A DNA stretch of 64,000 nucleotides from Paramarasmius palmivorus (GCA_037176845.1 JAYKXP010000038.1:399053-463052); one strand, 5' to 3'; numbered from the stretch's first letter, positions 33,687 through 46,915 are shown. Numbers and translations: made by a program. Notes: generated from the sequence alone by a model not told the origin.

Positions 33687-35980
33687 ATGACTTGGTTGAT
33701 TCCTGCTGTCCTGATTATTGCTGTGGCCTCTGCATGGCTTCTTCAGCTAGGAAAACGCGAATCGTACCTACCTCCAGGACCGCCAACTTTGCCTCTCATT
33801 GGCAATATACATAATCTCCCCACGAGTTACCTTCATTACAGGTTCGTGTGTACATCCCTTCTTTCGTGCGATCCTATTAAATTTTTGGCTCAGATTCACT
33901 GAATGGGCTCGAAAATACGGCGGAATATTTTCACTAAAGATTGGGTCGCAGACGTTGATTGTACTGAACACCATGGAACACGTCAAGGAACTCCTGGATA
34001 GGCGCAATGCGGCCACCGCGGGTCGACCCCAACTTCACGTTGCCGACATGATAACCAAGGGTCGATATTTCGTCTTCATGCAACCCGGTGAGTGTCTTGA
34101 TACAGGTACATCAATCACTGGGCTTCGCTAAAACACGCGTGTTACATGGTCAGATACTTTGTGGCGAACTCAAAGAAAAATCGCAAATACCGTACTTGCC
34201 CCTAGCGTCTTGCCGGCACACTTACCTCTCCAAGTACGTTACAAAGATGTTCTGGATAGGAGTAATGTACTCAACCTGTACCACGATGGTCCCAGTACGC
34301 CGAAGTCAGCCAAACTTTACACGACATCCTAAGTACGCCACAGCAAGTTGTAAGTCTTCAAATTCACAGGACCTCCTAAGTGCAAGACTAACATCTCTCA
34401 AACACAAAAAGGATGTCTGCGAACACCTCAGCCGATACACTTTCTCAATAATAACCTCTCTTCTATACGGCAAACGTTGTCCCCATCCAAGAACTCGGGA
34501 GCTAACAGCCTTTTATGAATTCCAGCACGTGTGGACGAAATTACTTTCCCCAGGCACCGTGCCACCTGTAGACAAGCTGCCCATCTTGGGATATATTCCT
34601 GAACGATGGGCACCTTGGAAGGCGTTGTTGAAAGAGGTCCAACGGAAGCATCATGAGTTGTACTTTGGTTTTTTCGAAGAGTGTGAAAGGCGGATGATGA
34701 CTGACAACGACTCGGAGGGGAGTAGTGGATCATTGGTAGAGGAACTCCTTCGCCAGACTCAAGAACATGGGATGGATAGGGATACACTTGTGTACGTCGG
34801 TTTAAGCATGGGATTGCGCAGACTCTAATCCTCTTCTTCGTTCGACTTTAGATATCTCGGTGCCGTGCTAATTGAAGCTGGGGCAGAGACTACTTCGTCG
34901 CTTCTTAAATCTCTGGTCCTCTTTCTTGTTGCGTCACCTGAAGCACAGAACAAAGCTTACGAAGAAGTCGTTAGAGTTGTGGGTACCCAGCGGCTCCGGT
35001 GTTAGAAGATTATAAGCATCTCCCGTATATAGATGCCATTTTGAAGGAGGTGAGATTTGGGAAGGTGTTTTTAGGTTTCGAGTCGTTGACTTTTCTTTTC
35101 TTAAAAAAAGGTTCAGCGACTGCGTCCTGTCGCTCCGCTGGGTGTACCGCATGCGACAACAACAACTGAAGAGGTGTGTAGGACTGTACTCACTGTTACC
35201 CCAAAGTCGAATCGGACTGGATTTTGTTAGTATCTCGGCTATACCATTCCTGAGAACACAACCATATTTCCCAACGTTTGTAAGTTTCTAGGACCAAGCA
35301 CCGTGACTTGGCTCATCTCTCCTTAGATGCAATAAATCACGACCCAGGTATGTTCCTCTCAGCAAGGTGTGTAGGACAAGTTATCAAGCTTGCCGTAGAA
35401 TTCTTTGAGGATCCGGAATCATTTCGACCTGAACGCTACCTAACAACTGAACATGGGACCAAACCTGGCGTCGATGACCGTGCTTTCCGAGCTGACATTG
35501 GTTTTGGCTTTGGAAGGGTATGTTTATCGTTTCGGCTCGACGATGACCTGACCCACGCATACGCAGAGAGCATGTCCCGGAATGTATCTAGCCAGGAACT
35601 CATTAGTGAGACCACATATAACTTACTTTCACGTAGCTGACTATACTCGTCCAGATGCTGGTTGCGATGAACCTCATATGGGCCTTTGAATTCAAACCTC
35701 TCCTAGATCCTAAGACAGGCTCAATTATACCTGTCGACCTCGATGCATACGAAGAAGTACGTGGCCCCACCCACTTCATCAGGACCAGACTGACCTCCGG
35801 ATCCAGGGTCTCAGCTTCACGCCAAAATCATTTCAGTGCCGTATCAATCCTCGGAGTGAGAGCGCCGTCGATATCATTGAACATCAGTATCGCGAAGCTG
35901 CTGAAACGTTTGTCAAGTACGAACGAGATCTTGCGCCAGAGGATAAGGAGTGGGTGCGAGAATCGAGAAGGGACTGGTAA
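33687..35980 (+). pseudogene. Cytochrome P450, copy E (single frameshift)
   Basis: Same family as A-D. Anchor MTWLIPAVLIIAVASAWLL, then KRESYLPPGPPTLPLIGN. I-helix LIEAGAETTSSLLK, ExxR in VQRLRPVAPLGVPH, FRPERYLTT, haem loop FGFGRRACPGMYLARNS. The C-terminus reads ...LAPEDKEWVRESRRDW and stops at 35980. In the exon after the I-helix, paralogs read VVGTQRAPVLEDY (CAGCGGGCTCCG). Here the bases are CAGCGGCTCCGG at about 34991-34996. One G of a GGG run is missing, giving a stop a few codons later. All splice sites match the other copies. As with D, the lesion is a one-base loss in a same-base run in an otherwise well-kept gene. Confidence 0.85.
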
Positions 35981-37088
35981 GCGCCATCCTAGATACTGTC
36001 GTAGACATAGAAGCCGCAAGCGGCAAGGGTATACAAAAGCCGGAGCCATGGCTTGATTAGAAGATTAACGGTGCTTCCACACACGTATTGCGCCACTCCT
36101 GCTAGTCTTGAAACGATTCTTTATAACGGGACGCTCCTGTATAAAGTCATATTTGTACGGTTGATTTCCGTGACGTGTGGTGCGGAAGGGTGCGGACTTC
36201 CAAAGTTTGACGCGGCGATGCGGCAACCAGAATTATCGCTGAATTAGGCAGGATACACCGAGACTCGGAAGCCGTTCCATTGTTACTGTACCCTTCGCCA
36301 GTCCGCGAATGGCATCGTTTTCTTCTCTAAAATTAGTGATGTTATGGATGATCCTACCTCTTAATCTATGAACTCGTCCGAGAGCGATGGAAGTGGTTCA
36401 CTCTCGGAAGAACTTGGAGTAATGGTACTTTGGCTTTTCGAAGAAGGGCATCAGCCCAAGGTTTTGAGTTAACAGGATACGAAATAGAGTATCGCCATCA
36501 GAACAAGTGGATGAAATGTTGACATTATGTGATTGTAGTTGGTGAATAAATATGTCAGAGAACGCGAGCACGATCAGGGAATGAGCCTGAGGGAGCGACA
36601 AGCAGCCATATGTAAAGAGTGTGATGAATGGAAGAGAGGTAATCAAGCGCCAGGAACGCCTCTGCCTGGCCGTGACGTGCCGCTGTCTTCCGAACCACCG
36701 TGGGGCGCCGTCGGGCTTCCCGACGATCACTGATACAAGGAGCATGTCGGTGTCGGGCCTCGGGAGGGCGTTGCTGCGATGTCGCATTGTGAAAGTGATG
36801 TCGAATGCCATTTCTGGGCCCTTCTCCCATGTTCCCTGCAATCTACACATGCTCTACGTGTAAACGGTAGATATGGACCTAGAATGCCAGCAGAGAACGC
36901 TGTTCTTGCTGGTCTATTTTTGTCGTGATAGTTGACACGATACAAGACATCATTCGTGCCTCAAGGCATCTCTACAGCTATTGCCACTTGCAACGCCTCG
37001 ACAATCTTTTTTCGGGCGCTCTATATGAATGGAAACTGTCCCTGAACCTGAACGTTTCAATCAGTAACCACCAGGTATCTTGGCTGGG
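35981..37088. other. Intergenic region
   Basis: A 150-codon minus-strand frame (36398-36850) and overlapping plus-strand frames have no motif or splice support. The GC-rich part near 36650-36800 is the only compositional feature. I call no gene. Confidence 0.35.
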
Positions 37089-39750
37089 ATGCCCCGCGAA
37101 AACAGCTTCACCGACTCTGAAGGTCGTTCTTTAACGCCAGACCTCAGCGAAGAAGAGGACAACGACGCTCCTCCTATTTCACCCACCTACGCAACGACCA
37201 ACCTTCCTCAAATCCCTTCTCCCATAGAACCAGATCTTGCTTCCCAATCCCAATCTCCTCGTCAACATGCATCTTCCTCAACTTCAGCATTACGAGCAAA
37301 ACTTCATGGATTAGGGTCCCGTTCCAAACATTCTATCCATTCCAAAGTCGGCTCACCCACCAGTGTACGACCCCAAATGCCCCCCAAAGAACGTTTTCGC
37401 TCTGCCGTACGCAAAGTCATGGCCATGCATCGCAGCACTTCCATGATGCACATGGCTATAGGAGGTGCTGGTGCTGAGCCAGGTTTAGACCCCCGCAGGG
37501 CTTCTGCTGATCTTCAATTCGGTGGGATCCGACAAGACTGTGTTATCGAGCTGCTGGATTACTCGAGTTTATCGCACATGTATGGGAGGATGACGAATAA
37601 GGAGTTTGTTAATCTCATGGCTGATCCAAAAGCGAGTCAGAGAGAAAAGTGGGCAAAGGTTCGGTGGATTAATATTGGGGGATTGAGCTGGGATGTTATG
37701 AAGGCGATTTCACTCAAATATGGTGGGTGTCGAGGTCTTATTGCAAGAGGTTTTTTCTGACTGACAAGACGTGGTCGTAGATATACATCCCCTCGCCCTT
37801 GAAGACGTCTTCCACACCCGGTCTCAGACGCGTTCCAAAGCAGATTATTATCCTCAACATCTCTTTCTCCGCGTCTTATGCCACGAACTTGGCGATGATG
37901 ATGACCAAGTGGATACTGCCGCTCATACTACCGCTGCATATGGGTCAACCCTTACAGACGTACCTCGGTCGTCTTCCCCATTACCCTTCACGGACGACGA
38001 GAGAGCTACGCTGGATCGTATCAACGATGGTGATTCCTTAGACTATGACGAGAAGACAGTCTTTGGAAGTGCACCGCTTTCGCGCAAGTCGACAATGAGA
38101 AACCGGAAACAAAGGTCCAGCGGGGACGTTGAACAGGGGATATCCAGCGAGGGTCTATCCTCAGTTTCGTGCGACAACAGGTGGGCAATACTTTGTACTC
38201 TGACTTGAAACAATCAGGATTGACCACTCCACCGTTTCCAGCGCGCGGACCGTCGTGAAAGACAAGAAAACGAGGTCCGCGTACATGCGCTCAAAAAGGT
38301 ACCACACTTCTCATTTTGTTTCAAAGTAGCGCCCAGCTTACTCAATGTCAACCGTCAGGGCGAGCGTGTCAATGTCAAAGTATCACCAATGTTTATCTTC
38401 CTTTTCAGGGACGGTGGGCATCTCTACATTTACTCTTTCCCTTTGAGTTGCGAGTACGACTAACGTATGCACGTATAGGCACTGTTATATCCATACACCC
38501 CGAAACGAACCTTGACATCACAAGACCTATCAACCGCCGTCTCCAGCAACGCGATACAGGCCTTCGAACGTCTGCAGATCCGTCGTTATTAGTGCAGAGT
38601 TTGATTGATCTCAGTGAGTCTCTTGCCTGCCCTTAAACCCTTGAGGTGTACTAAGCAACTTGCACGTCAAGTCGTGGACAAGGCCCTCGAAGTCATCGAC
38701 GCATATCACACCCAAATTAAAAAATTCGAGAGTCACGTATTATTGAGGCCTGAAGTGTCAACTGTCAGGAACTGTGAGTCTTCTCGTTTACACATACCCT
38801 TGTGTACGCCTAACGTCCGCTTGCAGTACACATCCTCTCAGGTGATCTCATCTTACACAAACGTACCCTCGAACCTATCAAAACACTCGTCTACGGACTC
38901 CGTCGGTACGACCTCGACCGATGTGCCGCACTCGTCGATCCGGACCAGGTAGCAAAGAAGAGGGCTAGGGGAGAGGAAGTACAGGTTGTTGGATTTATGA
39001 GTCATAAGAGCAAGATATACTTGGTGCGTATTCATGCTCACTCCATAAACCAAAAGAGGTGAGGCTCATTGGTGGCGGTGATAAACAGGCAGATGTATTC
39101 GACCATATGGAGTACATCCTGAGTAGTGTGGAGATGTTTTCGGGGATTAGTGAGAATTTGATTAATTATACGTTTAATGTGCGTTCTTCGCTTCTGTCTT
39201 CGTCTTCGTGCTTGTGCTCATGGGGCTTTGGTTCTGTAGATGACGTCGTATGAGATGAACGAGGGCATGTCAGTATACTATTCCTTTTTCATACGTGATT
39301 GAGCTTACGGGATGCGACACGACGATAGGCGCCGACTAACACTAGCAACGATCGTGTTCCTCCCACTGACACTGCTGACTGGGTACTTTGTATGTATATT
39401 GACCTTCGTTGGTGACTAGGCACGTTATACTGATGAATTCCGTAGGGTATGAATTTTGAGAGCATGTGGTCTGTTCAGCACAATTCGGATCTTCTGTGAG
39501 TGGCCTTTCTCTCCTTGACTATCCGTCTCTCAATACCTCTCCACTTGTTCATAGATTCTGGGAAATCGCTATCCCGGTGATGTTAGTCGTCCTCCCGATA
39601 TTCCTTGTCCCGGATATCAAGAGAGTATATCGATATATCCAGAAAAAGATGGAGGCCAAGCGGGCTGTCAAGGTGCGTGTTTTTGACGAGGAGGAAGAGG
39701 GCGTTGACTGACTGGGCTTGTTTATATTGTAGACTTTCAAAACATCCTAA
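37089..39750 (+). CDS. CorA-family Mg2+ transporter
   Basis: Divalent-cation channel of the CorA/Mrs2/Alr superfamily, in the plasma membrane or an organelle membrane. A disordered Ser/Pro-rich cytoplasmic N-terminus is followed by the CorA soluble domain: WINIGGLSWDVMKAISLKYG, HPLALEDVFHTRSQTRSKAD, LRVLCHEL, an acidic/Ser-rich insert, VSPMFIFLFRDGTVISIHPE, ALEVIDAYHTQIKKFESHVL, LKRTLEP-like HKRTLEPIKTLVYGLRRYD and ADVFDHMEYILSSVEMFSGI. Two membrane helices end it: LTLATIVFLPLTLLTGYF, then the GMN signature in GMNFESM, and FWEIAIPVMLVVLPIFLV. About ten introns can be traced and all exons join in one frame. The stop is at 39748-39750 after an intron in the tail. The ATG at 37089 is used because the longer open frame has no upstream ATG. 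Confidence 0.92.
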
Positions 39751-40489
39751 AGCGTGACCGGGCCTGATCTTTCTCGCGGACATCTCGGACTATGTTTCTA
39801 TGGCTGTCGCATTGCTATCGTGAACGTTCTTCCTTCTCCCGGGCCTATCTGGCATTCTGGTATCTATATATTGGAGCATACACACATCTTCCCGCTTTCA
39901 TTGACCTACAATATCAACATTCCCTCGGGTTCCTACGCCACGTTATGCAACGAACTCTTCTCACATCTTACATACAGTACATATCTTACTTATATCAGCA
40001 TCACCAACGTTCAAAGACCCAGCTAGTCTGATTGGTCTATCAAAACGGAAATGGAAAGTGGACACTGCTTTGATTGTCAGCCTCGGATGGATATGGAAAG
40101 CTTGCATATCGAATGTCGGGTAAGCAGATGGCTTGAACCAACCATTCCAGGAAACCATCATGATCAGTCGTCGAGCTATCGAATTTTTTTATATTGTTTT
40201 TGTTTGAATAGAGATAACAATGTACATTCTATACCTCGAAAAGCAGCCAATATTATACTGTAAATGTAGATAGCAGGACGACGACGCGGAGAGAGTGAGA
40301 GTGAGGAAACAGAGAGCGAAGGAAAGGATATGATACAGTCAGCTATGCGTTTATAGTGAACAATTGAGCTTTGTAAAAGTCTCCTGGAAGAGGGGGTGAA
40401 AATACAGCGAGTGTCCGTTTTAAAGATGCGAAGATGCGAAATCACCAGTAATGTCCAGCACCACCAGCACCTAGCCCAAAGCCTAGCCC
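39751..40489. other. Convergent intergenic region
   Basis: 3' flanks of two convergent genes. No gene supported. Confidence 0.4.
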
Positions 40490-41662
40490 TTACTCTGGCT
40501 CAACAAAGCAGTCGGCCAACCCATACAGCACATCATTGACCTTATCTTCCGACGCCTTAAGCCCATTCCTTAAACAATTCTTGTTCATATTACTCGTCAC
40601 AAACACCGGATCTTCCCCACTCAGGACCTTTTCCAACAGATGATTCGCGAGGTGAAGTTTGCGGAGTAAATCGACCGTTTGGATCTTTAGCGCTGGACTA
40701 CCGTCGCTCATCATTTTGAGGATCATAGTCGTCCATAACGATTGCCAAGCCTCGCTACATCTTGGGTTCATGAAACACGAAGGATGATGCACGAGTGTAG
40801 GAGGTGTCGTTGGGAGCGCCTCGCATGCTCGGCTGATGTTGTAGTAACCAGAAAAGAGTCTCATGCGCTGCTCCCTTGAGAGTTTAGGGGACGCACTCCA
40901 CTCTTCGCGGCCTTTGAGCATCATGAGATAATACGCGAGGCCAAGAAGGGGACGCAGGTTCAACTTGTCGGCTACCGTCATCGCAGAAACGATGTCGTCA
41001 GTCTGACCGGTGAATAACAAGTCTGCCCACATCGGCTCGACGACTTCGTGGAGCTCTTCGTTATTGCAAAGTACAGCGACCTCGGTTAATTGTGTAAGGA
41101 TAGGTGTGGATTTTACAGGGGGCATGTCGTTTGTCTGGCACACGGTGAGGACGTGAAGGGCCCAGCTTTCGGTTGTTCGGAAGGAGTATTTGTGGGCGAT
41201 ACGGGCGAGCCGGATGAAGCGAACGACGTCTGATTGAGAGCTCGGCATTTGGAAGACTTCGGCTGGACTAGGTGAAACAAAAAATGTCATTGTCAAGGGC
41301 TGGATCACGCATGTGGCGAATATGACGCTTACAGAGCGTAAAGAGACCATAATAATGCCCGGAACTCGTCTGGAGTATCACCGTGGAGCATTATGGGATT
41401 CTCATCGCTGTGTCCTTCTGTTTCTTCGCTGGGCCGAATATGATCGAGAGAGAACATGCCCTCAAACGCCGAGCCATCTCTTCCGAGAAGGTATCGGTGG
41501 ACCTGCGCAGGCCACGAGTTTAAGACTAGATACAGTAAAAGGAAAGATCTTCAGACACACCTTGAAGAGAGTATTCTCCACCCTAATGACTGTGTTTCCT
41601 TCAGGAATGTAGTATTCAGCGTCCTGGATGAGGTCGGTGGATAAAGGTGAAGGTGCTCGCAT
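40490..41662 (-). CDS. BTB/POZ domain protein (40.5-41.7 kb)
   Basis: Three exons. Exon 1, MRAPSPLSTDLIQDAEYYIP then EGNTVIRVENTLFKV, and exon 2, HRYLLGRDGSAFEGMFSLDH, form a BTB start in which a strand is followed by the HRYLL helix. Exon 2 continues GDTPDEFRALLWSLYAL. Exon 3 has VRFIRLARIAHKYSFRTTES, WALHVLTVCQTND and LTQLTEVAVLCNNEELHEVV, plus a helical C-terminus ending GLADCFVEPE. This layout is a common Agaricomycete BTB type, distinct in sequence from the pair at 17-20 kb. The start at 41662 is the first ATG that leads into the BTB fold. Presumed protein-interaction adaptor. The exact partner, such as a Cul3 ligase or other, is not shown by the sequence. Confidence 0.75.
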
Positions 41663-44180
41663 GTTTGTGGCGACTTGAAGTCGATTTACGACTCGAGATA
41701 GATTTTGAGGAAAGAGGGATAAGAACGAGGGGAAAACGTGGTGTAGGTGTGGAAGAAGGTGAAAGTTCGGGAGAGAACCCAGAGGACACAAATTGCGGTC
41801 TTATGGCTAGGAATACAAGCCCAAAAGAGGTATATAGTTCCCGCGCCTAAATTAGCCCGGAAACACCGGTCTCTTTCCTCTTACTCGTCCCAAGGCCCTT
41901 GCACTGCTAGAAACGAAATTCTCATTCTCGCGATTTGATTAAAGGTGTGCGTAAATTACATAGAGGGCAAAGATTCACTATAGTAGAATCCACTATATAT
42001 TCAACCAACAGGAACGGATACAGAGATGCCAATTGAACCGGAAAACAAACAAATGGAGCTGTACCTAACTGGGGCCTTGCTGATGTCGATGCTCTCCGAG
42101 ATTTCAATGAAAAACGGCCCGAAGAGCATGATTTCATGAATGTAATCGTTCGTGACGCAAAAGAGCTCAAGGTGGGAGATGTAGTATCAGGATCGTCCAG
42201 GAGTGTGGTGTCGCAGCACAATACAGTGTAACAGATGGATTCGTCTAGACTCGACAAAGACTAGGCGGATATGTCAAATGGAAGGTTGGTCGATCGTGAT
42301 CACGGAAGGAACCGCTGAATGAGCGGTCGGTCATGAGTCGGGTTTCCGCAGTTTGTTGTGGGCCGTGGCAGTGGGCACCAGCGAAAACTATCAGTCTCCG
42401 AACATGCAGAGCGGTACGAGCGCTCGTTGTCGAGCACAGTAATGTTGAAATAAAGCCGACGTCATCCATCTCGTCAAGCACAACTTGGCGGAGCTGAAGC
42501 ATGAAGTATGATGAAGGCGACAGGCTGCCCAGTCTCGATTTCCAAGAATCAAAAGGCACAACTGATTCTGATTCCCCGGGAATCTACAGAGCAGGTGTGG
42601 AACAGCTTCAACGGGAGTGAACCGAATAACGGAGGTGGCGTGTGGGGTTACGTGGAGAGACGGCACGCAGAACGTATTCTGGGTAACAGCTGTCTGATAC
42701 ATAGGTGGTTCAGATGAGAGGTGGACCTAGAGGGGACATGGAGCTCGTGAGTTCTTGTCCTAAATAATCGTGATGAATCACCGTTACCTTCAAGCACCCG
42801 TATACCCGAATGTGAACACGTCGCCATATGTACGTGGGAGCACCATTTCGACAGTACCCCAAAACGCGCCCATATGATATCCTCAGCCCTAGCTGGTCAT
42901 GACCGCAGGAATTCACATTCAGCTTTCATGCCGATGGCTTTCCTCTAGCCCTGAAAAGGGACCACACCGCTCCCGGACATCCGCCTTCGCAACTTTCCTA
43001 GAAACCCACGACACCATTCTACCCGGGTAACGCGTCCTTATAGCGGATCGATGCTTGCTGACCTGGTTTTCTCCGTGAATCTCCGCCTTCAGTAAGCCGG
43101 TTTTTCTGCATGAAGGTACACCCGGGTTGCCATTCTTCTTGCCATTCTTCGAGCGTACTAGGACCGATATCCTCAAGTAGATATTCCGAACTTGACAGAG
43201 GAGGCAACTACCAAGAAAGTGGTAAATCCTAGAGCCTTTCAGGATTGTTGTCGCTGGGCGCGTAATACAGTATGGCATGTTTTGTGGAGAAACAGAGACA
43301 GTGTGGTCTATCGAGGTCTATTCTGTAAACTTCCCAGATGGCCCCGAGGGAGAAGATCCAAAAACTCACTGTGAAAGAGTTCTATCTCTGTCTTTATCAC
43401 GCTGTATCTCATATCTTCCTTCAGCGGGTACATGGGCGAATGAGCCGCGAGAGCGTGTTTGTCCGAATGAAGGCAAGAATGTATGACGTCCTCGAGCTGA
43501 GTACGCTGGGAGATCTGGGGGTAGACACTGATTCTTCAGGTATGAGGATGGGCCTACAATTCCAAGCTTGGACGACAAGAGAGGTCTGAACTGGGTTTCA
43601 TCTGCGTGTCCGATACTCATTCAACGTTCTATCCAATGCGGCAATCAAAACGAAGACATACCTTGTAAGCTCTCGTCCTCCAGCCAGTGGCGATCCCTCC
43701 CTGAGAATCAAAATGGAACCAAGAAAACTAGTGCTGTCTGTAAGGTACGAATTGAGCGTGTTGTCGGTGAGTTAGTACGAGAAACACGTACCTCTTGCAA
43801 TGTCGAAATATCGTTCAATCCCTCGAGATTATTGAGGACTTTTGACAAGACTGGATGGAGGAATCGCCTAATGAGATTGCCCCGAGATGACGGTTGCGGT
43901 AAAGGACATTTGCAGGTTGCCCTCTCGCGCCATGTCCTTTGTCCACCAACCGCTCGCCGAGGTGTTCAAGGTATCTTCGTACGTCTCTGCCCTTCTAATC
44001 CCAAGGCATGGCTTAGCAGATATATTAGATTTCTACTATGCTTGAAACATCGCACGGAGTCTACAATTACCGAAAACATTGTATGTCCATCAAAACCGTG
44101 ACCTTGTATTCATTCAATCGTGACTCCTCTTGCTGTGAAACCACCACCGGCGTTCAGCCCCTCTAGGCCCTTCCCCAAGT
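41663..44180. other. Region without a confident gene; scattered coding-like pieces
   Basis: Protein-like fragments occur on both strands but do not join into a model. Plus near 42080-42230: ALRDFNEKRPEEHDFMNVIV. Minus near 43020-43195: SSEYLLEDIGPSTLEEWQEE. Minus near 43366-43620: TQFRPLLSSKLGIVGPSSYL. Minus near 43800-43870: LIRRFLHPVLSKVLNNLEGL, with a GTACGT donor after it. They may be remains of one or two decayed genes. No family recognised. Confidence 0.3.
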
Positions 44181-46194
44181 ATGAGCTTCAATGACTGCTC
44201 ACAAGTCGCCGTCAGAGGCAAGAACACCTTCAACAACGTACATGGAAGTCAATACAACGCGAGTGTCATCCATGTCAATCACCAGATGCAGGTAGAGCGT
44301 ACTGAATATGACGAGGTGTGTATGTTCCCCTTATTCGTGACCTTCCGTAGCTGACAGATGAACTTTCAGTTTGAAGATGTGAAACGTGGTCGCATAGTTA
44401 CACTAAAGAGACTCCACACCGAGGATCTCTCAGAGCGGTGGAAAGACGAGGTATTCGTTCGCAAACCAGCTAGATCAACTCGAAGAACAATTTGCACAGT
44501 AGAAGTGCGCCCCGATCAAGCCAAGTACACCACGATCGTTTACGAGGGTAAAGACGCACGCATTTCTTGGGAGGAAGACTTCAAACGCTATTCGCGTTCT
44601 GGCCTAACGTTTGTTCGCTTCCGCCTTTCCCCTATAATCTTTTCACTAAAAACTTGAATACCAAAAAGGACTCCAGACGCTTGGCAGCTGTATGGCCTAA
44701 ATCGTTCTGATGTCCCACTTTTAATCTTCCATGATGGTGAGTCTCCTTCCTCTTCTTCAATGTTAGGTTGTAATCCAGTTCGTGCGATAGAGCTGGTTCC
44801 CCTTGGGCATTTTTATACGCACACGTTTTGGGGTGATTTCTACATTGAGTGGTTGAAGGTCCGTCCCGAGCTTGGCTATTCCTATCTGTCCCAGGTTAAC
44901 ATATCACACAGACGCAAATGAACTGCAGCGCTTCGGAGATATGGTTGAGTGCAAGGGGTGTCCTTTGCTGGGGGCCTGCAGGGCCTTCCTTGGATTTTCT
45001 CTATGCTCAGACTGTCACCACCATTCGTGTCCCCTCCCAAGCAGAAATGTTACAAGACGACAGCTGCATCCATTTCTTACAGCAATTCCGTTCGTCGAAG
45101 CTGGACTATTGCATTATTAAACATGCACGCGGGCGTGAACGAAGGGCATACCTCGACAAATACCTCAAGTCAACGGACTGTCATTCATCCTCTAATCAAG
45201 ACCCCTTGGATTGGAAGGAGGAATATCCCCATCTCAAACGTCTTTTTCGGAACGTGCCGCACCAGCTCCCACTAGAAATCATCAGCGGGCTTCGCTTTGA
45301 TACAGTTTACTCTCCTTTCCGGGGGGCTGTTGCGAGGTGGTCGTCGGATAGTGTGGCATTGTGGGAACTTGACCAGATGGGGGGACTAATGGATGAGACA
45401 CTACTGGAAGACGGACTGATGCGGTGAGCAAGTGTAATTCTTCCTGTTCATGGGTATTAATGTCTGCAGCTTCCAACTAACTTCGAGTGAAGGGCTTTTC
45501 TTGAAGTATATATTTGATGACAGTGATCAGATCTTTACGTCTTGGTTGGCACAGTTCTCAAGTGTCATCTCCGATGTGTCAGAAAATATGAATGATTACT
45601 GTACGTCTCCACTACTGGCCATGTATGGCATGCATACAAATATTCTCATACTATCTCAACAGATGTATCCAAACCTCCTCATATCATATTCACATCGGTT
45701 GAGTCCGATAATCCTCCAGAATACTCGCCACCTCGAGAAGCCCCACCCATCTACCTCTTTGTTGACCTTCATCCGTCTCTAACTATATCAGGACTCTCTT
45801 TGTGGCTGAAGGGACACAAGCCGTTCCACTTTTGGTCTTTCGACGAGGATGGCCGATCTGAGATGTCGAAGGAGGAACGCGTTCGATGGCAGGTTCCAGA
45901 ACTCGCGTTTTCTGCAGTGGGTAATTTCGACCTACTGTCATGGCCAAACAGTACCTATACCGCTCTCTTCACATGGCAACTCGCTCGAGGCTATGATCCC
46001 TTTACCACCGATTTTGCTCAAAGCTTGGGATTTCAAGAGTTGGAGGCCATCGGTGCGAAGAAAGATGAAGAACGATTCGAAGTCATTGACACGTCGGAGA
46101 CCGAAGGTGTGTTCTCTACCTGAGTACCTTGGCTTGTGTACTTACTTTTGGTTTTGCAGCAGAAGCAGATTCGGAATGGGAATTAGTCTCTTGA
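44181..46194 (+). CDS. Modular hypothetical protein, family copy P1
   Basis: About 540 residues in 8-9 exons, all joining in one frame. Blocks in order: an N-terminal Asn/Gln/Gly motif (VRGKNTFNNVHGSQYNASVI); a region with KRGRIVTLKRLHTED, ICTVEVRPDQAKYTTIVYEG and SWEEDFKRYSR; then AWQLYGLNRSDVPLLIFHD and ELVPLGHFYTHTFWGDFYIE; a middle block with EIWLSARGVLCWGPAGPSLD, RVPSQAEMLQDDSCIHFLQQ and GLRFDTVYSPFRGAVARW; and a C-terminal block IYLFVDLHPSLTISGLSLWL, FHFWSFDEDGRSEMSKEERV, YTALFTWQLARGYDPFTTDF. The last short exon gives EAEADSEWELVS. The second region recalls a protein-kinase N-lobe without catalytic motifs. Similar unnamed proteins are, from memory, frequent in Agaricomycetes. Function unknown. 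First of four copies on one strand. Confidence 0.72.
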
Positions 46195-46915
46195 CCTATG
46201 GGGCTTACGATACATGTTCAGCACTGGATAGCTGCTCGTCAGATGAGAGCGCGAAATGTATTCCAGATCACAAGGTATGTGGGAGTAAGCACAGGATGAA
46301 TGTAATTCAGAGACGTCGAAAGCATCGAGACTCAGGCTGAGGCAACGGGAGGTCTTAATGTGTTTCTATCCGAGAGTACGAACGAACTGTTAGCCAGCGT
46401 AGAATACGAACTCGACGACATCCATTATTCATAAAAGTACTCTGGCGCCGGCTCCGTCTGAAGCATTATGTGACATGTACTGGCAACCGCGGAGTGTCTC
46501 ATCAGAACAGCTGCGTCGCAAGAATTTCTGCCAATTACGTTCAAGACTCGCCCCAAAAAGGCTATTTTACCCTGGCTTGAGGTATTCTTTACCATATTTG
46601 GCAGCTATAGCGTCATTTGCAGTATGCAATATTGGTCCGTGCGGAAAATTTCCAACAAATTTCTCCGCTTCATCCTCTTCGAACTCTACCTCCTACAGGT
46701 CCGTGAGGCCCTCAATTCTATTACTACTCCCCAAAGCATAACTCAACATAATCCATTTAGCTCTATGGCTTGCACAAATCACTCCAAAAATGCACTGGCA
46801 ATGATCACACAATCGTCGATTGTCCGTACTTCAATGCTATGAAGCTGTTGAATGCCTCAAGGTCTCCCTCTGTCAAACCGCCATCACCAGGACTGTCAAC
46901 TCTTCTTCCCCGAAT
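46195..46915. other. Intergenic region P1/P2
   Basis: Upstream region of P2. Short Ser-rich frames at 46475-46842 have no motif. It does not carry the 20-base element found before P3 and P4. Confidence 0.35.

Noticed and set aside
34428..34787. 119-codon minus-strand open frame
   Set aside because: Antisense of the P450-E exon that contains SPGTVPPVDKLPILGYIPE.
1..35980. A complete secondary-metabolite gene cluster
   Set aside because: A dioxygenase and five P450s are present, but no polyketide synthase, NRPS, terpene synthase or dedicated transporter is visible. The genes between A-C and D-E are core functions.
36398..36850. 150-codon minus-strand open frame
   Set aside because: No motif, no splice context, and overlapping open frames on the other strand in the same GC-rich stretch.
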